64,000 bases of DNA, taken from positions 1 to 64,000 of the forward strand of contig JAKUCV010004852.1 in NCBI GenBank assembly GCA_028386065.3, in the 5' to 3' direction. The position numbers were made by a program, and so were the translations under genes. The stretch is from Turnera subulata. Its lineage: Eukaryota > Streptophyta > Magnoliopsida > Malpighiales > Passifloraceae. Of this stretch, positions 20,687-31,975 are shown in pieces (within the stretch, counting starts at the first letter, position 1; each line of letters opens with the position of its first letter). The notes beneath the pieces were generated by a model. That model searched no databases, was not told where the DNA came from, and worked only from the letters and a program-made list of their open reading frames with translations.

Positions 20687-20803
20687 CGGTTAGCCACAGA
20701 CCTCTTCCGCTGCCTACTACACGAACTTTTCCGACTCTATCGTAAAGAAGCTCAAGAGCTCGTACTTTAACTCAAAACCTTATACTCGGCACCTCTCCAC
20801 ATC
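20611..20803. other. Segment complemented without reversal (TENA_E C-terminus)
   Basis: Base-by-base complement of the printed + strand, read left to right, gives VELREACQRWGNEGF, then CGSLKKIANRCLEKATDD, then VLEHEIEFWNMSRGEV and a TAG (complement of 20801-20803). This continues the TENA_E frame exactly after NQTP. The left edge is fixed to 20611-20612; the right edge is beyond 20803, probably within a few tens of bases. By my count AC+GT steps (about 23) exceed CA+TG steps (about 13), the reverse of normal plant DNA. Confidence 0.88.
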
Positions 20804-22735
20804 TTTCTACAAAGTGAAACTTGCTCATGGGTGACTTTTTTGGTCTTGTTTTCTAAGGAAACTTAAGGTGGTTTGAAACTTGGTTTTTAATTTTTTAGAC
20901 TTTTTGATGTAAAGAAACTTGCAAGATGGACAGAGTGGTGGCTTTTGTAACCTGATTTCCTTGGTGTTATTGCACGTTCTGTAAGAATATGATTTCCTTG
21001 ATGGTCTTGAAAAGTTGCGATGCAATAATGGTTTTGGCTAATAATCAAACCTATCGAACTGAGAACAGAGGTCCATTGTTTATCTACTTCTAAACAGTTT
21101 CCAGTTATGATGTGTGAAACAGTTGATGCTGTTGGATTTTCAGCGTGAGAAGGTTCCTTTTAGTACCGGAAATGATGGGAAGGATTGGGAACATGCTTGA
21201 CGATAGAACTGAGTGATTTCCGAAAATTTGGCTAAAGTTGGAGGACGTAGGTTGAAACTGAGAAAAGTGGACAATTTTCCAAGAAATATGTGCTTTCTAC
21301 TCTGACAAGACCACTGAAATGTATCCAACCTTCTGATAATCGAATTAATCTGGGTCTCTTTCAATTGTCATTCAGACTTGTTTATATCAGAATCAACCCC
21401 ATTTTGGCTTAACCCGGCTCTGATTGACAAGTCCAAGTAGAAGTTTAGGCTAAAAAGAAACGAAGGAAATATGAAGTTGTGGACTAACAAGAAACAAATG
21501 GAAAGATAATTCTCTAAACATTTAGATGATTTATAAACTCCCAATACCAAAATCTTTTAAGCGCATTACCCTATCTTCTTTGTCTGGGTGTCCCACTTAT
21601 ATTTTTTTTTATGCGGTGCTGACACAATCAAGACGGATTTTGCGTAGCATAAATTCATAAGATTTAGTAAAGACAACCCTGGATTGCGGACCTTGTGGGA
21701 TAAATTATTAGAACGATAAGATTTAGCAGAAAACATTCCTGGATTGTCTAGGTCTTATGGCATACACTATTGGTACAATTGACTACTCTTGATCTGCCAA
21801 CTTATCTTGTCTTAGAGCTGGTGGAATTCTTGGAAGACGGGATGCTAGTAAACAAATAAATTATCGAACTCAAACTTGTCAAAGTCCATACTCGATGGAG
21901 ATTCCTGATATATAAAATGCAACATGTAACCCCATGAAAAGACAGGTACATATCAATACAATGCATTTTAGCTTGGTTACTGACATACTGTGACATGTAG
22001 GTCAGGCTACCAATTAATGATGAGAAATAGATCCTAAAGACTTTAACAGGTGTCATGTATATGTCCCTCTTGGGGATAATCACAAGTTGTTTACCAGTAT
22101 GTGTTTCAAACAAAAATTTGTCGAGCAATCCCTACGTACCTTCAAACATTCTTATTCTTTGGGGATAATCCTGCTTCAGACTTTTCCTTAAAAATAGGCA
22201 GAAGAGAAGCTCCAGGAGATGTGTTCCAAGTGTATACTGCAGTTAGACGTATAGTATGCCTAATGAAGGTGATCTGATTTAGTGTCAAACCTAACCCGAA
22301 GAAAGAAACCGGTTGTAGGGATCATGACCCAGAAGCATAATATATAGATATATACCAACAGTTTGGACTGCATGGGTCAGCTCAGTCCTGAGACTTTGCA
22401 AAAAAAAAGGTTTGACCTTTGTATTCTTGGATTAAGTAAATTTTGGTCTTATCCTGAGACGTGCTTATCTTAGAAATCAGACCCTTATCCATCGTTTTAT
22501 CGCATAATATTTTATTTTCCAGGAAAGCAACGCAACATAATGATCCCACTAGAATACATATTACTTTCCGTAGACAAACGAGTAATCACAAACCAGAATA
22601 ACGATGAATATGAAATCTATCACAAACAAGCTGACACGTTATTCCATTCACACAAGCATAATCTATGGCACATTTGGACAACGTATCAACAAGGAGATCA
22701 CTGATATATTCATTCGTAAGACAAAAAAAAATTAA
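20804..22735. other. TENA_E 3' flank and intergenic DNA
   Basis: No gene or RNA recognised. Two near-copies of GATAAGATTTAG occur around 21660-21730 with similar neighbours (CCTGGATTG), a weak local duplication. The right end is the bZIP 3' flank. Confidence 0.4.
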
Positions 22736-23149
22736 TCAACACATGAAACTGCCAGAAGCTGTGATGGGAACTTTCCATGTCTTAAACAATAGATCATGAA
22801 CTTCAAGATTAGTTTCTGCAGATTCACTGACTTGAACCTTGTCAAGAATTTGGTGCAGGTAATTGAAATAGTCTGACAATTTTCTTTTTTGGTCCCTCAG
22901 AAGTTTATTCTCCGAATCCAAAAGAAACCAGCTTTGCCAAATTGCAATATACTTCTCCTTGTCTTCCTGAATCTTCCTCTCCAATGTGGACTTTTCTCTC
23001 AGCAGATCCTCCATGTGTTTTTGTCTCTTCATTCGTGATCTCCTTGCGGATTCTCGATTGGATATCATCCTCTTCCTCTTCTTCTCGTCTAGGACAGCAC
23101 ATGGTGCATCAGCATTAGATCCTGAGGGTGACTTTACCACATATGACAT
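22736..23149 (-). CDS. Group S bZIP transcription factor
   Basis: Single exon, 137 residues, the small intronless form typical of group S. The basic region KKRKRMISNRESARRSRMKR has the invariant N-x7-R, followed by a leucine zipper (MEDLLREKSTLERKIQE and beyond, with several heptads). Group S1 bZIPs heterodimerise with group C bZIPs at ACGT-core promoters and adjust amino acid and sugar metabolism during energy stress. The long leader carries the conserved sucrose-control uORF (23241-23327), which places it in S1. The TATA box at 23564 implies a leader near 390 nt. The gene is intact. Confidence 0.93.
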   Translation of the reverse strand: MSYVVKSPSGSNADAPCAVLDEKKRKRMISNRESARRSRMKRQKHMEDLLREKSTLERKIQEDKEKYIAIWQSWFLLDSENKLLRDQKRKLSDYFNYLHQILDKVQVSESAETNLEVHDLLFKTWKVPITASGSFMC

Positions 23150-23240
23150 TTTCTTTGAAGGGCTTTTTATAAGAGCTGCAATGACGTTTGGTGTTTTACA
23201 ATTATAAGAAGGTTGAAAATGATGCAGTTGAATGATAAGT

Positions 23241-23327
23241 TCAGGAGAACACGTAAAACCAATGGAGTAAGAGCACTGACACTGAATGAAAAAATTGCAT
23301 GAGAAAGAATAATCTGAGATAGTTCAT
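23241..23327 (-). CDS. Conserved sucrose-control uORF of the S1 bZIP
   Basis: A 28-codon uORF (ATG 23325-23327, TGA 23241-23243) in the bZIP leader, 91 nt before the main ATG. Its C-terminus, SVSVLLLHWFYVFS followed by stop, matches the family peptide that ends in FYVFS. In S1 bZIPs this nascent peptide stalls ribosomes when sucrose is high and represses translation of the main frame. The match is specific enough to predict the same control here. Confidence 0.9.
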   Translation of the reverse strand: MNYLRLFFLMQFFHSVSVLLLHWFYVFS

Positions 23328-23336
23328 ATGATGATC

Positions 23337-23381
23337 CTAAAAACCAATAATGAAGTGATGACAAGATGTTGAAACTCTCAT
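23337..23381 (-). CDS. Short first uORF in the bZIP leader
   Basis: ATG at 23379-23381, 14 codons, stop 23337-23339, just upstream of the conserved uORF and in another frame. S1 bZIP leaders usually carry several uORFs; no peptide conservation is apparent here. Confidence 0.5.
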   Translation of the reverse strand: MRVSTSCHHFIIGF

Positions 23382-23563
23382 ATTGAACTCCAAGAACAAA
23401 TTTTGAATGATAAAAGACCAGTTACAAAGTCAAGTGTGGAAGATTGAAATCTGTGAAATGATATATATGTAAGAAACTATAGGTTTTAAGTATGTGATAA
23501 GAGAGGAGAGAATGTTAAGAAGGATAAGAGATTGAAGGGACTTTTATTGGTTATGGTAACGGG

Positions 23564-23571
23564 TATTTATA
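23564..23571 (-). promoter_or_regulatory. TATA box of the bZIP gene
   Basis: TATAAATA on the minus strand, 415 bp upstream of the ATG and upstream of both uORFs. It places the start of transcription near 23535. Confidence 0.6.
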
Positions 23572-24656
23572 GAAATAGAAACAAAAGATAGGATGTACTA
23601 TTATCGTTTTCAAACTTCCTTTGGAGGAATTGGAAAGGAGGAAGAATCTTCTAGTTGCCAGAGGAAAATAAACATGTGGCTGTAGTTGGATTTGTTTATT
23701 TATTCATATCCAGTTGTGCTAATGCCATTGAAGAAAGCTAACAACTTTGAAATATTCTGCAGCTAGTGTTTCCTGTTTGGATAAGATTGACCAAATACTA
23801 AATCCTGATCCCTAAAAATGCGAGTAATAAAAAAACATGTTTACCTTTCCTGTCTCGAAATTGACCGTTATAACAAATGAACATGAAGCAACAGGGAAGA
23901 GCTTGTTGCAACTAGCAACTAGCTAGTTTGGAAATTTTTGGTTGAGGGATCAGGTAAGGTTATCCCCATCCCAACATATTCTTGTACCATTACCATCCAA
24001 GTCTCTGATCGGTTTAATCAGGCAAGAAAGTATTTAAGTAAAATACATCTGTATTTTAAGTTTGTATCTAATTCATAACTTGATTAGGTATTGTGGAGAC
24101 TATCTGTGAATAAGCTAATTCTTTTACATACATTGTTTTTGTAGAAAGGATTGAACAGTATATGAATCCAAGCAAACCCAATTTTTTTGGAATACTTAGT
24201 TAGCTCCTTCCCTGCAGAACCATCCTGTCAATGCGATTCAAAAGGATCTAAAACAAAACGGCCAGATTCTCGCAGCAACTCAAAACTGTCAAGTGTGTCG
24301 ACTTGTCATCCCGAACAATTAGTAAAACCAGTAATAGTGGTTGTAATAATAATGACTCAAATCATATTCTATCAAATCCTAAGCCTCCTCAAAGCAAGCA
24401 ATTGTGTTGTTTACGTACTAATGTTTTACCTCATCCCCAAAACATTATTAGCATAATTCATTCTACTATCTGTGAGTAATCCTGTTCGAATTGTTAAAGA
24501 AGAATGTTAAAACCTTTCCCCACAGAGTGGTTTCTACCAGACTTGAGACTTTGTTTTTCTATGTGAAATGTATCTTTAGGCCCTATATCACCCTTTCACT
24601 GGTTATTATATGGATGAAGTTGAAATTTTTGGTCACAAGAAAATAAAACTGAAATC

Positions 24657-24696
24657 GAATCTATTCGCGACAAAAAAAAAAAAAATGAATCCATTC
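24657..24696 (+). mobile_element. Tail-only retro-insertion
   Basis: GAATCTATTC (24657-24666) and GAATCCATTC (24687-24696) flank only GCGAC plus about 13 A and AT. One mismatch in ten bases; same architecture as 6101-6152. Confidence 0.5.
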
Positions 24697-24901
24697 AAGA
24701 TTAATTTTTTTTCCGGATTAACATTTTGTGCCATCTTGTATTCAAGATAAGTTTGGGCCGTCATGGGCTACGCCAAACAACATTGTTCACCGGGGTTTGG
24801 GTTGCCAACTTTGTTGTTCGTGTTAGTGTTATTATTGGGCTCAGAATGAGGGGAATCTAGGTCCTGATCAAGGTGTGGACCATACTGGACAGTTGTATTC
24901 A

Positions 24902-24948
24902 AGATACGTTTGGGCTTTTCATCAAAAAAAAAAAGATAAGTTCGGGCT
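24902..24948 (+). mobile_element. Tail-only retro-insertion
   Basis: AGATACGTTTGGGCT (24902-24916) and AGATAAGTTCGGGCT (24934-24948) flank TTTCATC plus a run of A. The CATC before the A run is the same as in the insertion at 6115-6138. Confidence 0.6.
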
Positions 24949-24970
24949 CAGACCAACTTTTTTTTTAGAG

Positions 24971-25222
24971 AAACAAGATCATCATCGGGCCATTCCACAC
25001 AGTCGGATGTTATATAGTATATACCCATTACTTGCTTTATTATGCCATAACTGAGCTTCGGCCGAATCATAGGCGGATCTTAATTGGGCTGCTTAAGCGA
25101 GGCCCAATTTCGAGATTAAACTCATATGGCTCGCCTACTAGGCTATTTATTTTGATTCGATGCGCAATCGATCATTTTAAAACAGGTACACAGTTGGATC
25201 TGCTAGTAATGCACACTATATT
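24971..25222 (+). repeat. Dispersed repeat, copy 1
   Basis: About 250 bp, similar by eye (roughly 80%) to 30307-30556 in the same orientation. Shared landmarks are AAACAAGATCATCATCGGGC, TTTATTATGCC and TTGGGCTGCTT. No terminal repeats found, so the family is unknown. Confidence 0.75.
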
Positions 25223-25739
25223 CATGTATTTTTTTTGGTTTCCAGCCGGGGGATCCGGGGATCCATATCGCGCACCTGAGTATGGCACCTGGGTATGGTG
25301 GGTGAGTCTCCAATGGAGATTTCAATATTCATGTATTTAATTATGTCATCAAATATTGAAATTATCTCAACTAGGAAATAAAAGAATCTTCTTCTCTCCA
25401 TCTAATGAGAATGTTCCCACAAAGTAGAGAAGCTTTAACCATTAAATCAATGAAAATCCCTCATCTTACCATGGGATGGTATAATTATCCTGAAAAGTTA
25501 AATTTAATGGCTCAAAAAAGTTGTCAACTTTTGTTTTGATTTATGTAATCAAAATCTTCAATCAATAACAGGCGAGGCTAGACCAAATTTTCACATCAAA
25601 CATATAAACCAATCTTTATTCATGTAAAAAAAGGTACTTTTTTTTGGAAAAAAAAAAACATGATAAGTCAAAGGGCATCTCCAAAACATTATTGCAACTG
25701 GAAAACATTGAAGGATTCATCAGATACTTGCAACATCTC

Positions 25740-27944
25740 TCACATATCACTCGTGAGGGGAATTGTTTCATTGTATTCAGCAGGAATCCGGTCGATGTGT
25801 GCCCCGAAGTTGAGGTTGTACTTTGGCTGTTTATTTGGGAGGAATATGCCGAAATTCTTCTCCAATTCTGGCGACTTCTGGTTCTCATTGAACATGGCAA
25901 ATATGTAAGTTTCTATAGCTCCAGGCCTCTTTGGTGTACCCTTCTTCACATGTTGAATCAAATTTGTGAGATAAGTTCGAGCATTGTCGTATGTCGTACC
26001 GAATCCTCCTGCTGATGGCCATCCACTCTCAGAGACCACAACCTGCAAAGAACCAGCAAAACCTGTCCTCTCCAAGGCAGAGTACAAGGAATCCAGCATT
26101 GCATCAAAAAGGTTCTGGTAACCACGGGAACCATCCCAAGCAACTACTCCTGGTGAAGTGAACAAAGCATAGGGAAGGGAAATATCTCTTGGGTTTCCAG
26201 AATAACTAAAATAAGTGTAGATATTAGCCAACAAGGGTGTCTTTGCATACTCCAGATGTCCAAGGATGGGAAACAAGTACTTTTTAACATCTCCCCTGAA
26301 ATCACCTGCTGATGGAGGATAGGATACTCCTATCAGGGTCATGTCAATTGCGGTGGAGACCTTGATTTGATTTTGGAGGCCAGCTGATCGTATAGCATTG
26401 TACACATTTACTATAGCGGGCAAGACATATTGTGCTAACCAGGCTGTGCCTCCGTTGACAGGACTCACTTCATTGCCGACAGCTATGTACCTGAACCTGA
26501 CATTTGGCCAGAAGCTTAGTACATTTCTTTGCACCCAGGAATTTGCATTTGATGGGTTTGAGAGGCTTTGAAGATCTGAGTTGGGGACACCAAGCATTAC
26601 TTCAATGTTTGAGCCTCGAAGTGCTTGTAGAGCTTGTTGATTCGGATCATAAAGTCTCATTCGCCTGATGTTATTTTGTTTGTACAGTTCTACAACCTCC
26701 CGCGCATTTGGAAGGTTATTGCCCATCATTCCATAGCAAACACCTACTTGCGCCCCTGAATTCGATATATTGAACAATTAGAGATACATAATTATCTTCG
26801 GATAGAAAATTAGCATTAAAATAAAAAAATCTTCAATGAGAAAAATAGAGTCATAATTATCATGCCAGGTCTTGATCGTTAACAGGATCACCACAAATGG
26901 CCAAATAGGGAGGAGGTTATATGTAAAACAAAAATGTTATAATAAGAAATACTTGCAGTTATTTATGCAAAAAAGAATAATCATGTTATATGGGACACAC
27001 ATTAATTTCTAAGTTAAAGATCGAAGATAATAAATTTAAAGCTAAGATGAGAAAAATCCCTTTGGCTGTTAGCGTTTAAAAGTAAGGCTAAGATTTATAC
27101 AATGGAAGAGTAGATTGATATTTTTTTTTTTTTTGAACGGTAAGAGTAGATCGATTTCAAATCAAACATACTTGCATAAACCTGTAACTGGGTACTGGTT
27201 GTTAGTTTATAATTAGTACGTGCAAAGACGATTCTGACATTAGAAAAGTCATAAACGAATTCGTTGAATTTCTATATATCTTTGTTGTTATATATGGAGT
27301 TTCATATATGTTATTCCATTTTTTACTCCTAGATTTAACTAGCTAGATGATTCTAACATCTCAGAATTAACTACTAATATACTAGTCGATTCATCTACAA
27401 GAGCAGAGATGCTTAGACTAAGATGCATGAGAGAGACTTAAACTCCTGTTGTATCAAGATTTATCCAACAGAAGCACCAAGAGCATGGCCATGAAACTAT
27501 ATGCTTCCTACAAAAAAATTGAAAAAAGAAGAAGAAAAGAAGTAACTCTTCCTAATTATAGATTCATAATTTCCTGGTGTCCCTGGTTTATTTTAGTCAT
27601 GATCATCAAATCAAGTTGTAGAACTGAAGGATTTGTGACTGGGCTCACTGAACCTAAGAAAATCAACCTTTAGTAAGGTTTCATTACACAAATACTCCCT
27701 TCTGTTTGTGTTGTCCCAAAAAAGGGGTTTTTGGCGATAACAGATTGATTAGAAACCAACATGCATGAACTACTTGGTTAGATCATCACTAAATACATGC
27801 AGAATTTATTTCCACTACAAAGAGCGGACACTAAGAGGCATGAGAGAATTAACAACCTGTTGTATCAAGATTTGCCATGAATAATCCCAACAGAAGAATC
27901 ACTGCAGCGCTTAAGGCGCTGCTGCTTGTAGAGAATGTAGCCAT
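25740..27944 (-). CDS. Glucan endo-1,3-beta-glucosidase (GH17, PR-2 type)
   Basis: Two minus-strand exons, 27857-27944 and 25740-26755, split by a 1.1 kb intron in the conserved position just after the signal peptide. The product has 367 residues. The N-terminus [20 protein letters not shown] is a secretory signal. The mature enzyme starts near [15 protein letters not shown]. The GH17 catalytic residues are in [10 protein letters not shown] (acid/base Glu) and [13 protein letters not shown] (nucleophile Glu). The C-terminus after LNF is a short extension, as in vacuolar basic isoforms. It hydrolyses beta-1,3-glucans such as callose and fungal walls, a defence role. Intact; the intron hosts a tail-only insertion. 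Confidence 0.94.
27106..27155 (-). mobile_element. Tail-only retro-insertion in the glucanase intron
   Basis: AAGAGTAGATTGAT (27106-27119) and AAGAGTAGATCGAT (27142-27155), one mismatch in 14, flank A, about 14 T and GAACGGT. Poly-T on + means insertion in minus orientation. Confidence 0.65.
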
Positions 27945-28020
27945 AGAAGAAAATAGTGGACAAATATGCAGGTAGTTTTAGGAAGAGTGTGGTGTGCCTT
28001 GCCTCTACCGTTTCCGCCCC

Positions 28021-28027
28021 TTATATA
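28021..28027 (-). promoter_or_regulatory. TATA box of the glucanase gene
   Basis: TATATAA on the minus strand, 77-83 bp upstream of the ATG, giving a leader near 45-50 nt. Position and sequence are canonical. Confidence 0.7.
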
Positions 28028-28900
28028 CAGACCCTAACTTACTGTTTCCGAGTATACTTTATGCCATATATTGCCCAACAGGCAATAAAGAATTAGTTTC
28101 ATGGCGTCCATATGTACCAATTATGTTAATGTATCAAGATAGTTGATAGAAAATGCCACTATATCCTCTCTAAAAGACTAGTAGCTAAGTTTGTTGGGTC
28201 AAGTGTCTCTGTCTCTATGTTTTGCTTTTATTGCGTGGTCTAAATTTTAATACCCAATGTAAAAGATCTGCACATGGATTCCTACTATAATTAATGAGAG
28301 TTGAAAAGTAAAACGACATGACTATTGTACCATCTTTTTCGTTTTTTCTAAATCATTGCACTAGACCTAGGATGATTAATTTTGCTGACAAAGTCTATTA
28401 GAAGGATGTGCATGAATCAGTTATATCAGCACTTGAGATCTTACCATTGATTATTATAACAAAATATTACTTATATAGACTGTTTCGTTTTCTCTAATTT
28501 TGGTTTAAATGAAAGATTTATATAAGATTTTACAAACTTAATTATAACTACCTTAAGTTAACTAGGTAGCTTAATTAGGTCTAGGCATATTTATCAACCC
28601 AAAGAAAAATATCATCCATACGAATACATCCCAATCCCGGAGAAAGGCAATTCCATATATATGTTCAACATCATTTTGCAAAATGCAAACATCTCCCCCA
28701 TTTCCGTTTCTCAAAAAAAAAAAAACTTTTCATTCCTTCTCTGAAGGTTACAAATTTTTCCGTGCAGTTCAAAATGCAAGCATTCTTGTTATTATAGCTT
28801 TGTTGCTTTTACAATAGACAAACAGGATATAGAGCGTCATCCTTACCCTCTATAAGACTATACCTAGGCTGGTTTGGTTAACGAAACCCCATTAGGTGAG

Positions 28901-28945
28901 AAGAGTTGATTTTTTTTTTTTTTGGTCATGAGATAAGAGTTGATT
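28901..28945 (-). mobile_element. Tail-only retro-insertion, 11-bp perfect duplication
   Basis: AAGAGTTGATT at 28901-28911 and 28935-28945 flanks about 12 T and GGTCATGAGAT. In insertion orientation this is ATCTCATGACC plus poly-A. Confidence 0.65.
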
Positions 28946-29100
28946 AGAACAACACCAATAGACTCATGAATTATCGCATGTGCTATGACTTTGGAGTATA
29001 TACATTAATACTTAGATGTGGTGTGCTCATTTGTCTCAAATCATATTAATACTAGTGTCTTAGAAAGTTCAAAAAAGGCGCATAATTAGTTACTTGCTCC

Positions 29101-29145
29101 ATCCAAATATCTTTCTTGACCAAAAAAAAATCCAAATGCCTTTCC
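29101..29145 (+). mobile_element. Tail-only retro-insertion
   Basis: ATCCAAATATCTTTC (29101-29115) and ATCCAAATGCCTTTC (29130-29144), two mismatches, flank TTGACC plus about 9 A. The GACC before the A run matches the insertion at 28912-28934. Confidence 0.5.
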
Positions 29146-30306
29146 GTCAATACATATCTTCTAAATGGAAAAACCTCTAGACTGCCAGATTGCTACATGT
29201 AACTAACTTTGTTGACAAGGTTGTCCTCCTTGTTTAACCCATAAATTTCATATCAATCCAATTAACGTGTCAGTGTGACAGTGTCGAACTAACAAAATCC
29301 ATTTTATTTCCATCATGAGACGTGGATATATATATTTGATGGGAAAACCACCATCAAAAAAATTGCAGGAAAACCAACTATACTACGTGGCCACTGGGGT
29401 ATGAATTTGAAGACCCTATTTTGTCTCAATCATCATGGAATGCGATTGGCAGCATATTCTAAACACTCCCGTAGAATATTTCATTCGCATTATGAAAAAA
29501 GGTTTAATTTGCTGCTGTTATTTTCAACAGTGCCTACCTTTATATGAGCTTGTAGCTCTTATATAATAGATGCACTTGCTTGTGAGGCCTACAGCTGCCG
29601 GCGGCTTCTATCCCAGAATGGATGATTTTAAAAACAATTTTACATGTGGTCCTCAGTCTATATATACATGGTGGCATTTTCTTATAAAATAAAAAAGGAA
29701 AAAAAAACCGGCGGCTTCACTGTGCGCAGCCCATGCGGAGAAGGGATAAGAGAAGAATTGTGTCCATAACTCCATATATCCCCCACACTTTAAAGTTGTA
29801 TAACAAAATAATTTTTGAACCGAAGACATCATTAAGATGGCAAGTAGTGCGTAGTATTTATTATCTTAAGGAGATGTAGTGTTTTTCGCTTTGGATGAAA
29901 AAATTTCGACACTATTGGATATCGCTCTCAAGTTTTGTGGTCATTGTAAGTGAACACTTACACTGGTGCGTGTCTTTTTGTTGTAATCGTTAATTAAGAG
30001 AAGTATTTGTGTCCTTTCTCAAACAATGAATTTGTAAATAAGGTAACCAAAGATATGAGCAGAGCTCAAAATCGCGGAGTGCCATGGTAATTTTGGGTGC
30101 TACGGAATGTTGTATGACTCGCCCACACAACAACACATTGATTTGGATGATGTGATTTCTTTAAGTCAACTGATCCTTTCATTTTTAGTTTTCTAATCAA
30201 TTTGAGATATTGAATCTTTGATGGACCAAATTCATATTGGAGCGAAGGCCTTAATTGTTTTTCTTTTTCTTTTTTACATAACAGCCTATGGGCCTATTTA
30301 CCGAAT

Positions 30307-30556
30307 AAACAAGATCATCATCGGGCCATTCCACAGTTGGGTGTATACCCATTACATGCTTTATTATGCCTTAATTGAGCCTCGGCCTAATTATATGCAC
30401 AAAGTTGGTATTTATTGGGCTGCTTCACTAGGCCTACTTTGGAAATTAAACTCGCATGTCTCTTCCTGGCTATTTAGCTTAACTCGACACGCACTCGACC
30501 CCTTTTAAGGCGGATACGCAGGTGGATCGGCTATTAAGCTCACTCTATATTTTCGC
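30307..30556 (+). repeat. Dispersed repeat, copy 2
   Basis: Partner of 24971-25222, same orientation, 5.3 kb apart. Confidence 0.75.
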
Positions 30557-31284
30557 GTGGTAACATTGGTCATTTGCCAATTTAATAGAGAAAGGTAAGA
30601 AAAATAAATTGAGAGAGCAGAATACTATAGATATTGCTAAAAAAAGAGTAAATGGGATAGATAGGGTGCGTACTATTTCAAAAATATTATTTGGAGGTCT
30701 ATATTATTTCTTGTCCCTCTTATCTATCTTATCTGTATTCTTATTTTTTTGTTTCTTTTAGGGTCTCGGGCAGCCTATTAATAAATTTTTCATGTTTATA
30801 AGTTTAGCATTCTTAATTAGTTACCTTCATCTTTATTATTTATGTCGTCTATTTTCTTTTTTTTTAGGGTGGTCTTGTTTCTAATTATCGTTTGTTGTGT
30901 TTTGTTTGTAGGATGGAGCTTTTCAGCGCAATTGAATGATAACTCAGTAGCCAGTTCGTTCTTCTCTACGTTGGGTAGACCAATATATATTGACAACCAA
31001 CAGCGATCCATGGACCACTCTGTTATGAAGCTGCTTTTTTCGTTATTTTGGGCCCTGTGGGTGTAAAAGGAGGAACAGAAGATCCACTAACTTGAATTCA
31101 TAGTCTTGGGTTGGGTTCGGTTTTTTTCAACCCATATCAAGATCCACTACCATGAACAAGTCGATATCATGCAAAACAAAATGTGGGTGTGGATTCAAGT
31201 TCGGCTAAAGAAATTTATTTTTTAATTGTAGTGGCTTATATGAGTTATATTGCCGCATAACAAAAAGGAAAAAAATATAGAAAA

Positions 31285-31388
31285 GTCCCTTCGGAGACAT
31301 CTGATAAAATTGGAACAATACAGACAAGAATAGCATAGCCTCTGCGCAAGGATGACACTCACAAATTAGGAAATGGTCCAAATTTTTT
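31285..31388 (+). ncRNA. U6 snRNA-like sequence, retroposed pseudogene
   Basis: Full-length match to plant U6 from GTCCCTTCGG to the terminal T run, including the ATAAAATTGGAAC, TGCGCAAGGATGACAC and AAATGGTCCAAATTTTTT regions. Several substitutions lie in normally invariant places: the 5' stem, and the ACAGAGA box, which reads ACAGACA. No plant upstream element (RTCCCACATCG) or well-placed TATA box precedes it. Its 3' end joins directly to LINE coding sequence, so it is best read as the 5' part of a U6-LINE chimera rather than a working gene. Confidence 0.85.
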
Positions 31389-31975
31389 CTCGTATTCCCA
31401 AGCATAGTTTTATTGCTTGGTTGGCTATACTCGATCGCTTATCTACTCATCAGCGATTACGACAATAGGGAATCATCTCTGATGCATCCTGCTTATCTTG
31501 TCCTTGAGTAGAAGAAAGTCGAGACCACTTATTTTTTGAATGTCCATATTCTGCTGGAGTTTGGACTCATTTATTATCTTTGTGTCATGTTAATAGAGCT
31601 GCAGACTCTTGGAGAGCTAAATTCCCGTGGGCTAAACAACATTTGCAAAAGAAGTGTATTCCTTCCTTTATCTTAGGCATTGCATGGAATGCATGCATTT
31701 ACCATCTTTGGAGAGAGCGCAACAAGAGATACTTCACCAACATATGTAGATCGCAGGATAGTACTGTTACTGATATTTGTGGAGACATGAAACTTAGATT
31801 TTGTGGTTTGTTGCAACTTAAGTCTAGGCAAGTCTCTCCAACAGTGCAACAGCTTTGTACTTTTTGGGGCATTAAGTTTCTAGACTTTAGTTCTTAAGAC
31901 TATATTGTCTGTAATGAATTGTACTGCCTGTAACATCTTTGATGTTTCAAGAGTTAACACTAAGTACCTAAAAAA
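31389..31975 (+). mobile_element. LINE 3' fragment (zf-RVT domain) fused to U6
   Basis: Right after the U6 T run the sequence reads RIPKHSFIAWLAILDRLSTH, then HLFFECPYSAGVW, then CIYHLWRERNKRYF: the reverse-transcriptase zinc-binding (zf-RVT) domain at the end of plant L1-type ORF2. Two in-frame stops are present. A 3' trailer with a short A run near 31970 ends it. The fragment is in the same orientation as U6, as expected from template switching during target-primed reverse transcription. Flanks are A-rich, so no target duplication can be called. Confidence 0.8.

Larger units (their letters stand above)
23572..25739. other. Intergenic DNA between bZIP and glucanase
   Basis: No gene recognised. 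The stretch holds two tail-only insertions, one copy of a dispersed repeat (24971-25222) and AT-rich filler. AAGATAAGTTTGGGC near 24746 and AAGATACGTTTGGGC near 24901 suggest a local duplication. Confidence 0.4.
28028..31284. other. Long intergenic region, repeats only
   Basis: AT-rich, no gene recognised. It contains two tail-only insertions (28901-28945, 29101-29145), a weaker candidate near 29342-29377, and copy 2 of a dispersed repeat. A frame at 30842-31066 is hydrophobic and unrecognised. Confidence 0.4.

Noticed and set aside
23167..23364. 65-codon open frame upstream of the bZIP
   Set aside because: It starts at TTG, not ATG; the conserved uORF lies in another frame.
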